From: Streptomyces aureus
Lineage (GTDB): Bacteria; Actinomycetota; Actinomycetes; Streptomycetales; Streptomycetaceae
Length of the DNA: 64,000 nucleotides
Reading direction: 5' to 3'
Assembly: GCF_000725495.1 (NCBI RefSeq)
Contig: NZ_JNZD01000013.1
Coordinates: 124,001-188,000, forward strand
Under the pieces are notes generated by a model. The model had not been told where the DNA came from, made no database searches, and saw only the letters and a list, made by a program, of their open reading frames with translations. Below are positions 24,767 through 32,635 of this stretch, piece by piece. Numbering within the stretch: position 1 is the first letter of the stretch; every line of letters begins with the position of its first letter. The position numbers and the translations under genes were made by a program.

Positions 24767-26104
24767 GTGAAGGAAATCCTGGACGCGATTCAGTCGCAGA
24801 CGGCCACGTCCGCCGACTTCGCCGCTCTTCCGCTCCCCGACTCCTACCGCGCGATCACCGTGCACAAGGACGAGGCGGAGATCTTTGCCGGGCTCGCCAG
24901 CCGCGACAAGGACCCCCGCAAGTCGATCCACCTGGACGACGTGCCGGTGCCGGAGCTGGGACCGGGCGAGGCCCTGGTCGCCGTGATGGCGTCCTCCGTG
25001 AACTACAACTCGGTCTGGACGTCGATCTTCGAGCCGGTGTCGACCTTCAACTTCCTGGAGCGCTACGGGCGGCTGAGCGACCTCAGCAAGCGCCACGACC
25101 TGCCGTACCACATCATCGGTTCGGACCTCGCGGGCGTCGTCCTGCGCACCGGCCCGGGGGTCAACTCCTGGAAGCCCGGCGACGAGGTCGTCGCGCACTG
25201 TCTGTCCGTCGAGCTGGAGTCCAGCGACGGCCACAACGACACGATGCTCGACCCCGAGCAGCGCATCTGGGGCTTCGAGACCAACTTCGGCGGCCTCGCC
25301 GAGATCGCGCTCGTCAAGTCCAACCAGCTGATGCCGAAGCCGGACCACCTGAGCTGGGAGGAGGCCGCCGCCCCCGGTCTGGTGAACTCCACCGCCTACC
25401 GGCAGCTGGTCTCCCGCAACGGCGCCGGCATGAAGCAGGGCGACAACGTCCTGATCTGGGGCGCGAGCGGCGGACTCGGCTCGTACGCCACGCAGTTCGC
25501 GCTCGCCGGCGGCGCCAACCCGATCTGTGTCGTCTCCAGCGAGCAGAAGGCGGACATCTGCCGCTCGATGGGCGCCGAGGCGATCATCGACCGCAGCGCC
25601 GAGGGGTACAAGTTCTGGAAGGACGAGAACACCCAGGACCCGAAGGAGTGGAAGCGCTTCGGCAAGCGCATCCGCGAGTTCACCGGCGGCGAGGACATCG
25701 ACATCGTCTTCGAGCACCCGGGCCGCGAGACCTTCGGCGCCTCCGTGTACGTCACCCGCAAGGGCGGCACCATCACCACCTGCGCCTCGACCTCGGGCTA
25801 CATGCACGAGTACGACAACCGCTACCTGTGGATGTCGCTGAAGCGGATCATCGGCTCGCACTTCGCGAACTACCGCGAGGCCTGGGAGGCCAACCGCCTC
25901 ATCGCCAAGGGCAAGATCCACCCGACGCTCTCCAAGGTCTACTCCCTGGAGGAGACCGGGCAGGCCGCCTACGACGTGCACCGCAACCTCCACCAGGGCA
26001 AGGTCGGCGTCCTCGCGCTGGCGCCCGAGGAGGGCCTGGGAGTCCGCGACCACGAGAAGCGCGCCCAGCACATCGACGCCATCAACCGCTTCCGGAACGT
26101 CTGA
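24767..26104 (+). CDS. ccr: Crotonyl-CoA carboxylase/reductase
   Basis: 445 residues. Reductively carboxylates crotonyl-CoA with CO2 and NADPH to (2S)-ethylmalonyl-CoA, the key step of the ethylmalonyl-CoA pathway and a source of C4 polyketide extender units. It is a medium-chain dehydrogenase/reductase with the NADPH loop WGASGGLGSYATQFAL near 231. The four CO2-pocket residues described for the Kitasatospora enzyme fall at the same numbers here: Asn81 (NYNS), Phe170-Glu171 (WGFET) and His365 (IIGSHFANY), so carboxylation activity is expected. GTG 24767 is set by the GGAGG 7 bases upstream and by this numbering. Ten bases separate it from the mutase gene, so they form an operon. Confidence 0.97.
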   Translation: MKEILDAIQSQTATSADFAALPLPDSYRAITVHKDEAEIFAGLASRDKDPRKSIHLDDVPVPELGPGEALVAVMASSVNYNSVWTSIFEPVSTFNFLERYGRLSDLSKRHDLPYHIIGSDLAGVVLRTGPGVNSWKPGDEVVAHCLSVELESSDGHNDTMLDPEQRIWGFETNFGGLAEIALVKSNQLMPKPDHLSWEEAAAPGLVNSTAYRQLVSRNGAGMKQGDNVLIWGASGGLGSYATQFALAGGANPICVVSSEQKADICRSMGAEAIIDRSAEGYKFWKDENTQDPKEWKRFGKRIREFTGGEDIDIVFEHPGRETFGASVYVTRKGGTITTCASTSGYMHEYDNRYLWMSLKRIIGSHFANYREAWEANRLIAKGKIHPTLSKVYSLEETGQAAYDVHRNLHQGKVGVLALAPEEGLGVRDHEKRAQHIDAINRFRNV

Positions 26105-26113
26105 GGTCCATCC

Positions 26114-28141
26114 ATGACAGAGCGCCAGAAGGACCGGCCGTGGCTCATGCGCACCTACGCCGGCCACTCCACGGCCGAGGCGTCCAACGAGTTGTACCGG
26201 CGCAACCTCGCCAAGGGGCAGACAGGGCTCTCCGTGGCCTTCGACCTGCCGACGCAGACGGGCTACGACCCCGACCACATCCTCGCCCGCGGCGAGGTCG
26301 GCCGGGTCGGCGTGCCGGTCTCGCACCTCGGTGACATGCGCCGGCTGTTCCAGGACATCCCCCTGGAGCAGATGAACACCTCGATGACGATCAACGCCAC
26401 CGCCATGTGGCTGCTGGCGCTCTATCAGGTCGTCGCCGAGGAGCAGGGTGCGGACATCACCAAGCTCCAGGGCACGACCCAGAACGACATCGTGAAGGAG
26501 TACCTCTCGCGGGGGACGCACGTCTTCCCGCCGGTGCCCTCGCTCCGTCTCACGACGGACATGATCACGTACACGGTCAACCACATCCCCAAGTGGAACC
26601 CGATCAACATCTGCAGCTACCACCTGCAGGAGGCGGGCGCCACGCCGGTCCAGGAGATCGCGTACGCGATGTCCACCGCGATCGCCGTCCTGGACGCGGT
26701 GTTCGCGTCCGGGCAGATCGCCGAGGACCGCAAGGGCGATGTGGTGGCCCGCATCTCCTTCTTCGTGAACGCGGGTGTCCGCTTCATCGAGGAGATGTGC
26801 AAGATGCGGGCGTTCGGGCGGATCTGGGACAAGATCACCCGCGAGCGGTACGGCATCGAGGACCCCAAGCAGCGGCGTTTCCGGTACGGCGTCCAGGTCA
26901 ACTCCCTCGGTCTGACCGAGGCGCAGCCGGAGAACAACGTCCAGCGGATCGTGCTGGAGATGCTGGCCGTCACGCTGTCCAAGGACGCCCGTGCCCGTGC
27001 CGTCCAGCTGCCCGCCTGGAACGAGGCGCTGGGCCTGCCCCGCCCGTGGGACCAGCAGTGGTCGCTGCGCATCCAGCAGGTCCTGGCGCACGAGAGCGAC
27101 CTGCTGGAGTACGAGGACATCTTCGAGGGCTCGCACGTGATCGAGGCCAAGGTGAGCGCCCTCGTCGAGGAGTCGCTGGCCGAGATCGCGCGGATCGAGG
27201 AGATGGGCGGCGCGATGGCCGCCGTCGAGTCGGGCTACCTCAAGTCGCAGCTCGTCTCCTCGCACGCCGAGCGCCGGGCCCGCATCGAGGGCGGCAAGGA
27301 CAAGATCGTCGGCGTCAACGTCTTCGAGTCCACCGAGCCGAACCCGCTCACGGCCGACCTCGACGCGGCGATCCAGACCGTCGACCCCGCGGTCGAGGCC
27401 CGGGTGATCTCGGCGCTCGGGACCTGGCGCGACACGCGGTACCAGCCTCCCTTCAACCACCCGCGTCCGTGCAAGGCGCTGGAGAAGCTGAAGGAGGCCG
27501 CCAAGGGCACCGCCAACCTCATGGAGGCCACCCTGGAGTGCGCCCGCGCCGGTGTCACCACCGGCGAGTGGGCCGGGGCCCTGCGCGAGGTGTTCGGCGA
27601 GTTCCGCGCCCCGACCGGCGTCTCCTCGGCGCCCGTCGCGGTCACCGCCGAGGAGGGCACGGCGCTCGCGCTGGTGCGCCGCAAGGTGGAGCTGACCGCG
27701 AAGGACCTCGGCGCCGGCAACCTCCGGTTCCTGGTCGGCAAGCCGGGCCTGGACGGGCACTCCAACGGCGCCGAGCAGATCGCCGTGCGGGCCCGCGACG
27801 CCGGCTTCGAGGTGGTCTACCAGGGCATCCGGCTCACCCCGGAGCAGATCGTGGACGCGGCCGTGGCCGAGGACGTGCACGCCGTGGGCCTGTCGATCCT
27901 CTCCGGCTCGCACGCCCAGCTCGTCCCCGACGTCCTGGAGAAGCTGCGCGCGGCCGGCGCAGCCGACATACCGGTGATCGCCGGCGGGATCATCCCGAAC
28001 GCCGACGCCGAACAGCTGCGGGCCGCGGGAGTGGCCGCGGTCTTCACCCCGAAGGACTTCGACATCACCGGAATCATCGGCCGTATCGTCGACGAGATCC
28101 GGAAAGCGAACAAGCTCGACCCCCTGGAGGTCCCCGCATGA
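26114..28141 (+). CDS. meaA: Ethylmalonyl-CoA mutase (MeaA/Ecm), B12-dependent
   Basis: 675 residues in one chain. Converts (2R)-ethylmalonyl-CoA to (2S)-methylsuccinyl-CoA by a radical rearrangement. The N-terminal acyl-CoA mutase barrel runs to about residue 520 (LSVAFDLPTQTGYDPDHILA near 45 and STSMTINATAMWLLALY-like segment near 90), then a C-terminal cobalamin domain with Asp547 and His549 of the D-x-H-x-x-G base-off motif (GLDGHSNGAEQ), and SGSH and GGIIPN further on. Both parts in a single subunit is normal for this family, unlike methylmalonyl-CoA mutase heterodimers. Its TGA overlaps the ATG of the lyase (ATGA), so translation is coupled. Confidence 0.96.
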   Translation: MTERQKDRPWLMRTYAGHSTAEASNELYRRNLAKGQTGLSVAFDLPTQTGYDPDHILARGEVGRVGVPVSHLGDMRRLFQDIPLEQMNTSMTINATAMWLLALYQVVAEEQGADITKLQGTTQNDIVKEYLSRGTHVFPPVPSLRLTTDMITYTVNHIPKWNPINICSYHLQEAGATPVQEIAYAMSTAIAVLDAVFASGQIAEDRKGDVVARISFFVNAGVRFIEEMCKMRAFGRIWDKITRERYGIEDPKQRRFRYGVQVNSLGLTEAQPENNVQRIVLEMLAVTLSKDARARAVQLPAWNEALGLPRPWDQQWSLRIQQVLAHESDLLEYEDIFEGSHVIEAKVSALVEESLAEIARIEEMGGAMAAVESGYLKSQLVSSHAERRARIEGGKDKIVGVNVFESTEPNPLTADLDAAIQTVDPAVEARVISALGTWRDTRYQPPFNHPRPCKALEKLKEAAKGTANLMEATLECARAGVTTGEWAGALREVFGEFRAPTGVSSAPVAVTAEEGTALALVRRKVELTAKDLGAGNLRFLVGKPGLDGHSNGAEQIAVRARDAGFEVVYQGIRLTPEQIVDAAVAEDVHAVGLSILSGSHAQLVPDVLEKLRAAGAADIPVIAGGIIPNADAEQLRAAGVAAVFTPKDFDITGIIGRIVDEIRKANKLDPLEVPA

Positions 28142-29103
28142 GCACGCCCGTGAACCGTCTGCGTCCCAGGCGCTCCTGTCTGGCCGTGCCGGGCAGCAAC
28201 CCCCGCTTCCTGGAGAAGGCCCAGGGGCTCCCCGCGGACCAGGTCTTCCTCGACCTGGAGGACGCGTGCGCGCCGCTGGCCAAGCCCGACGCCCGGCACA
28301 CCATCGTCAAGTTCCTCAACGAGGGTGACTGGACCGGCAAGACGCGGGTCGTGCGCGTCAACGACTGGACCACCGAGTGGACGTACCGCGACGTCGTGAC
28401 CGTCGTCGAGGGCGCGGGGCAGAACCTCGACTGCATCATGCTGCCGAAGGTGCAGACCGCCCAGCAGGTCGTCGCCCTCGACCTCCTGCTGACGCAGATC
28501 GAGAAGACCATGGGCTTCGAGGTCGGCAAGATCGGCATCGAGGCGCAGATCGAGAACGCCCAGGGCCTGAACAACGTCAACGAGATCGCCACCGCCTCGC
28601 AGCGCGTGGAGACCATCATCTTCGGCCCGGCCGACTTCATGGCGTCGATCAACATGAAGTCGCTGGTCGTGGGCGAGCAGCCGCCCGGCTACCCGGCGGA
28701 CGCCTACCACTACATCCTGATGAAGATCCTGATGGCCGCCCGCGCCAACAACCTCCAGGCCATCGACGGCCCCTACCTGCAGATCCGCAACATCGACGGC
28801 TACCGCGCGGTCGCCCAGCGGGCCGCCGCGCTCGGCTTCGACGGCAAGTGGGTGCTGCACCCGGGCCAGGTGGAGGCCTCGAACGAGATCTTCTCCCCCT
28901 CGCAGGAGGACTTCGACCACGCCGAGCTGATCCTGGACGCGTACGACTACTACACGTCCGAGGCCGGCGGCAAGAAGGGCTCCGCGATGCTCGGCGACGA
29001 GATGATCGACGAGGCCAGCCGCAAGATGGCGCTCGTCATCTCGGGCAAGGGCCGGGCCGCCGGCATGCAGCGCACCACCTCGTTCGAAGCCCCGGAGGCC
29101 TGA
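28138..29103 (+). CDS. mcl: HpcH/HpaI-family CoA ester lyase (beta-methylmalyl-CoA / malyl-CoA lyase type)
   Basis: 321 residues. In this pathway it splits beta-methylmalyl-CoA into glyoxylate and propionyl-CoA. The fold is the citrate-lyase beta type: RRSCLAVPGSNPRFLEKA at the start, VFLDLEDACAPLAKPDAR with the metal-binding acids, CIMLPKVQT near 100, IGIEAQIENAQGL near 137 with the catalytic Glu, and IFGPADFMASI near 160 with the metal-ligand Asp. Starts at ATG 28138, overlapping the mutase stop by four bases. CitE-like and L-malyl-CoA lyases share this sequence pattern, so the substrate comes from context. Confidence 0.92.
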   Translation: MSTPVNRLRPRRSCLAVPGSNPRFLEKAQGLPADQVFLDLEDACAPLAKPDARHTIVKFLNEGDWTGKTRVVRVNDWTTEWTYRDVVTVVEGAGQNLDCIMLPKVQTAQQVVALDLLLTQIEKTMGFEVGKIGIEAQIENAQGLNNVNEIATASQRVETIIFGPADFMASINMKSLVVGEQPPGYPADAYHYILMKILMAARANNLQAIDGPYLQIRNIDGYRAVAQRAAALGFDGKWVLHPGQVEASNEIFSPSQEDFDHAELILDAYDYYTSEAGGKKGSAMLGDEMIDEASRKMALVISGKGRAAGMQRTTSFEAPEA

Positions 29104-29108
29104 GCACC

Positions 29109-29636
29109 ATGCAGTTCGGACGCACCTACGAAGAGTTCGAGGTCGGGGCGGTCTACAAGCACTGGCCCGGAAAGACGGTCACGGAGTACGACGACCATCT
29201 CTTCTGCCTGCTGACCATGAACCACCACCCGCTCCACATGGACAGCAACTATGCGGAGAAGACGACCGATTTCGGCAAGAACGTCGTCGTCGGGAACTAC
29301 ATCTACTCGCTGCTGCTCGGCATGTCCGTCCCGGACGTCTCCGGCAAGGCGATCGCGAACCTGGAGATCGAGTCGCTGAAGCACGTGGCGCCGACCTTCC
29401 ACGGCGACACGATCTACGGCGAGACCACGGTCCTCGACAAGACGCCCTCCCGGTCCAAGTCGGACCGCGGGATCGTCTACGTGGAGACCAAGGGCTACAA
29501 GCAGGACGGCACGCTGGTCTGTGTGTTCCGCCGCAAGGTGATGGTCCCCACCGAGACGTACATCAAGGAGCGCGGCGGCGAGCAGCCCGGCCGGCCCGAA
29601 CTCACCGCCCCGGCGGAGAAGAAGACGGAGAAGTAG
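29109..29636 (+). CDS. mch: MaoC-type mesaconyl-CoA hydratase
   Basis: 175 residues, one hot-dog fold. Adds water to mesaconyl-CoA to form beta-methylmalyl-CoA. The N-terminal TYEEFEVGAVYKHWPGKTVTEYDDHLF and LTMNHHPLHMDSNYAEKT stretches carry the hydratase pattern in which Asp-His do the catalysis; DFGKNVVVGNYIYSLLLG follows. It is much shorter than the duplicated Rhodobacter enzyme, but this length is what MaoC members in Streptomyces clusters show. ATG 29109 lies 5 bases after the lyase stop. A charged tail of about 30 residues (GGEQPGRPELTAP) is poorly conserved. Confidence 0.9.
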   Translation: MQFGRTYEEFEVGAVYKHWPGKTVTEYDDHLFCLLTMNHHPLHMDSNYAEKTTDFGKNVVVGNYIYSLLLGMSVPDVSGKAIANLEIESLKHVAPTFHGDTIYGETTVLDKTPSRSKSDRGIVYVETKGYKQDGTLVCVFRRKVMVPTETYIKERGGEQPGRPELTAPAEKKTEK

Positions 29637-29638
29637 TC

Positions 29639-30844
29639 ATGGCGCGACTCGCCCAGACCGCCGGTCTGACCGACGTCCAGCAGGAGATCCTCTCCACGGT
29701 CCGCGATTTCGTGGACAAGGAGATCATCCCGGTCGCCACCGAGCTGGAGCACCGCGACGAGTACCCGCAAGCGATCGTCGACGGGCTCAAGGAGCTGGGT
29801 CTGTTCGGTCTGATGATCCCCGAGGAGTACGGGGGTCTGGGCGAGTCGCTCCTCACCTACGCGCTGTGCGTCGAGGAGATCGCCCGCGGCTGGATGTCGG
29901 TCTCCGGCATCATCAACACGCACTTCATCGTGGCGTACATGCTCAAGCAGCACGGGACCCAGGAGCAGAAGGACCACTTCCTGCCCCGTATGGCGCTCGG
30001 CGAGGTGCGCGGCGCCTTCTCGATGTCGGAGCCGGGGCTCGGCTCCGATGTGTCGGCGATCACATCCAAGGCGGTCAAGGACGGCGACGAGTACGTCCTG
30101 AACGGCCAGAAGATGTGGCTGACGAACGGCGGATCCTCGACTCTGGTGGCCGTTCTCGTCAGAAGTGACGAAGGACACCCCGAGGGCACGGCGCCCCACA
30201 AGTCGATGACGACCTTCCTCGTGGAGAAGGAGCCCGGCTTCGGAGAGGTCCGTCCCGGTCTGACCATCCCCGGCAAGATCGACAAGATGGGTTACAAGGG
30301 GGTCGACACCACCGAACTCATCATGGACGGACTGCGCATTCCGGCCAATCGGGTTCTCGGCGGCACCACCGGCCGAGGGTTTTACCAAATGATGGACGGA
30401 GTCGAGGTCGGCCGCGTCAACGTGGCGGCCCGTGGCTGCGGTGTCGCGCAGCGTGCGTTCGAGCTGGGCGTCTCATATGCCCAGCAACGTCACACTTTCG
30501 GCAAGGCGATCGCCCAGCATCAGGCCATCCAGTTCAAGTTGGCCGAGATGGCTACCAAGGTCGAGGCCGCCCATGCAATGATGGTGAACGCAGCTCGCAA
30601 AAAGGACTCCGGGGAACGAAACGACCTCGAGGCAGGGATGGCGAAGTACCTCGCCTCCGAGTACTGCAAGGAGGTCGTGGAAGATGCGTTCCGGATCCAC
30701 GGCGGCTACGGCTTCTCGAAGGAGTACGAGATCGAGCGCCTCTACCGTGAGGCTCCGATGCTGCTGATCGGCGAAGGTACCGCCGAAATCCAGAAAATGA
30801 TCATCGGGCGCCGACTGCTCGAAGAGTATCGACTCCAGGGCTAG
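29639..30844 (+). CDS. mcd: Acyl-CoA dehydrogenase, probable methylsuccinyl-CoA dehydrogenase
   Basis: 401 residues. FAD enzyme expected to oxidise (2S)-methylsuccinyl-CoA to mesaconyl-CoA. Family signatures are clear: AFSMSEPGLGSDVSAI near residue 125, MWLTNGG near 159, the RHTFGKAIAQHQAIQFKLAEM stretch, GGYGFSKEYEIERLYREA near 355 and the catalytic Glu in LIGEGTAEIQKM near 380. It lacks the N-terminal extension of about 150 residues that I recall for the Rhodobacter enzyme. The start at 29639 is 2 bases past the hydratase stop. Substrate assignment rests on its place in the pathway operon. Confidence 0.9.
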   Translation: MARLAQTAGLTDVQQEILSTVRDFVDKEIIPVATELEHRDEYPQAIVDGLKELGLFGLMIPEEYGGLGESLLTYALCVEEIARGWMSVSGIINTHFIVAYMLKQHGTQEQKDHFLPRMALGEVRGAFSMSEPGLGSDVSAITSKAVKDGDEYVLNGQKMWLTNGGSSTLVAVLVRSDEGHPEGTAPHKSMTTFLVEKEPGFGEVRPGLTIPGKIDKMGYKGVDTTELIMDGLRIPANRVLGGTTGRGFYQMMDGVEVGRVNVAARGCGVAQRAFELGVSYAQQRHTFGKAIAQHQAIQFKLAEMATKVEAAHAMMVNAARKKDSGERNDLEAGMAKYLASEYCKEVVEDAFRIHGGYGFSKEYEIERLYREAPMLLIGEGTAEIQKMIIGRRLLEEYRLQG

Positions 30845-30855
30845 ATGTCCGGGTT

Positions 30856-30890
30856 CGGGGTGTTTTCTTCGCGAAGAAGATCACACCCCG
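30856..30890 (+). terminator. Hairpin between mcd and psd
   Basis: CGGGGTGT at 30856-30863 pairs with ACACCCCG at 30883-30890 around an inner TTCTTCGCGAAGAA stem with a small bulge. Twelve bases past the mcd stop. Probably ends or attenuates the ethylmalonyl-CoA transcript. A possible psd promoter follows: TTGCCC (30927-30932), 19 bases, TACGAT (30952-30957). Confidence 0.6.
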
Positions 30891-31014
30891 TCAGCTCTCT
30901 TCAGCCGTCGACTCCGCATCTTGGCTTGCCCAGTTGCGGTCTGCGCCCGGTACGATCGCGTGAAAGCCGCCGTCCCCCGTTCGAGCGCGGCATCATCCGC
31001 TACGAAGGTCATCC

Positions 31015-31662
31015 ATGCCCCACAGCCAAACCTCTGCACCTCGCGGCCGGGTCCGCCTCGCGCGCGGAGCATCGCCGTGGCTTCTCCCGACCGTTGCCAC
31101 CGCAGCACTCAGCCTGGCCCGTTCGCGCCGTTCCGGCGCGGCCAAGGCCGTGGCCGTACCCGCCACCGCGCTCGCGGCCGGGATGCTGTGGTTCTTCCGC
31201 GACCCCGAGCGTGAGATCACGCAGGGCCGGGTCATCTCGCCCGCCGACGGTGTGGTGCAGAGCATCATGCCGTGGAAGGACGGGCGCACCCGCGTCGCGA
31301 TCTTCATGAGCCCGCTCAACGTCCACGTCAACCGCGCGCCCCTCTCCGGCACGGTGACCTCGGTCGAGCACATCCCCGGTGGGTTCGTCCCGGCGTTCAA
31401 CAAGGAGAGCGAGAACAACGAGCGCGTCGTCTGGCACTTCGACACCGAGCTCGGTGACATCGAGATGATCCAGATCGCCGGCGCCGTCGCCCGCCGCATC
31501 GTGCCCTACATCCCGCAGGGGACGAAGGTCGAGCAGGGCGACCGGATCGGTCTGATCCGCTTCGGCTCGCGCGTGGACATCTACCTCCCCGAGGGTGTCG
31601 AGGTCGACGTGGAGGTCGGTCAGAAGACCGTGGCTGGGGTGACTCGAATTGACCGTGATTGA
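31015..31662 (+). CDS. psd: Phosphatidylserine decarboxylase, short (bacterial type II) form
   Basis: 215 residues. Decarboxylates phosphatidylserine to phosphatidylethanolamine at the inner membrane. The precursor self-cleaves at Gly184-Ser185 in LIRFGSRVD to give the pyruvoyl group on the small alpha chain. A hydrophobic stretch at about residues 20-57 anchors it. WFFRDPEREITQGRVISPADG near 58 and MSPLNVHVNRAPLSGTV near 98 are family blocks. Its end overlaps pssA by 14 bases, so the two are translated together. Its own promoter is probable. Confidence 0.95.
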   Translation: MPHSQTSAPRGRVRLARGASPWLLPTVATAALSLARSRRSGAAKAVAVPATALAAGMLWFFRDPEREITQGRVISPADGVVQSIMPWKDGRTRVAIFMSPLNVHVNRAPLSGTVTSVEHIPGGFVPAFNKESENNERVVWHFDTELGDIEMIQIAGAVARRIVPYIPQGTKVEQGDRIGLIRFGSRVDIYLPEGVEVDVEVGQKTVAGVTRIDRD

Positions 31663-32503
31663 TCCCGACACACAGGCCGGCTGGGTGCCTGAGGCCGACG
31701 AGGTGGACGACGAGGAGGAGATGCCTCTCTCGCTCCGCCTCTCGATAGCGGACACGCTGACCCTCGGCAACGCCACGTGCGGCTTCATGGCGGTGTACTT
31801 CACCACCACCGGCATCCTGATCCCGCACCTCACGGGCAGCGACGAGTCGGGCATGGCCCGTCACTCCGCCGCGACGGCCGTGATCCTCATGCTCTGCGCC
31901 GCGGTCTTCGACCTCTTCGACGGCCTGGTCGCGCGCAAGCTGCGGTCCTCCCCGATGGGCGCCGAGCTGGACAACCTGTCCGACCTGATCAGCTTCGGTC
32001 TCGCGCCGGCGTACTTCGTGCTCGTGTACGGCATGGTCGCGGACGACGCCTATCAGAAGGTCGCGGCGGTCGGAGCGATCGTGGTGCTGCTCGCCGTGGT
32101 CCTGAGGCTCGCGAGATTCTCCTGTGTCACGGTGAAGGACGGCACGTTCCAGGGCATGCCGAGCCCGTTCGGCGCGCTGACGGTCGTCTCGATCATCCTG
32201 CTGGAGCTGCCCTTCGTCGCCACGCTCATGGCGATCATGGGCACCGCCTGGCTGATGGTGAGCCGGGTCGAGTACCCGAAGCCCCGGGGCCGCCTCGCGG
32301 TCGCGATGCTCTCGTGGATCGTGCTCTCCATGGGTCTGCTCGCCGCGTGGGCGTTCGACGCCCCCGGCGGCCAGCTGCTCCTGCAGACCGGCTGCGCGCT
32401 GCAGCTGGTCATGGGCGCGGTGATCCCGCTGTTCGCCACGGCCCGCCGGGTGAACAACTTCCGGGGCAACCGCCGCGAGGCACGCGCCGCGCAGCTCCCG
32501 TAA
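31649..32503 (+). CDS. pssA: CDP-diacylglycerol-serine O-phosphatidyltransferase
   Basis: 284 residues, an integral membrane enzyme with about seven to eight helices that makes phosphatidylserine from CDP-diacylglycerol and L-serine. The CDP-alcohol phosphotransferase motif D-G-x2-A-R-x8-G-x3-D-x3-D is seen in FDLFDGLVARKLRSSPMGAE followed by LDNLSD near residue 90. The start is TTG 31649, or GTG 31655 two codons on; both lie inside psd. An acidic N-terminal cytoplasmic stretch (EADEVDDEEEM) comes before the first helix. Followed by a strong terminator. Confidence 0.94.
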   Translation: MTVIDPDTQAGWVPEADEVDDEEEMPLSLRLSIADTLTLGNATCGFMAVYFTTTGILIPHLTGSDESGMARHSAATAVILMLCAAVFDLFDGLVARKLRSSPMGAELDNLSDLISFGLAPAYFVLVYGMVADDAYQKVAAVGAIVVLLAVVLRLARFSCVTVKDGTFQGMPSPFGALTVVSIILLELPFVATLMAIMGTAWLMVSRVEYPKPRGRLAVAMLSWIVLSMGLLAAWAFDAPGGQLLLQTGCALQLVMGAVIPLFATARRVNNFRGNRREARAAQLP

Positions 32504-32516
32504 CACCCCGTACGAC

Positions 32517-32556
32517 GCGAAAGGGCCCCGAACCACTCGGTTCGGGGCCCTTTCGC
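32517..32556 (+). terminator. Perfect 18-bp stem-loop terminator after pssA
   Basis: Arms 32517-32534 and 32539-32556 are exact complements (gcgaaagggccccgaacc and its reverse) with an ACTC loop. Located 13 bases past the pssA stop. As it is symmetric it may also stop transcripts from the minus strand. Confidence 0.85.
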
Positions 32557-32635
32557 TGTTCCGTACCGGGGGCATGGTCCCGTGCACCCCTCGCACGCCG
32601 GGCGCACGGGATCATGCGCCCGGCGTGCGCCGGGG

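Noticed and set aside
24632..27913. Antisense open frame of about 1,090 codons over ccr and meaA
   Set aside because: It mirrors two confidently identified genes; long antisense frames are expected from GC-rich third positions, and the product has a low-complexity Arg/Gly/Val composition with no domain.
30845..31309. Open frame overlapping the start of psd
   Set aside because: Composition is Arg/Ser/Pro-rich, it overlaps a hairpin and the well-supported psd start, and has no domain.
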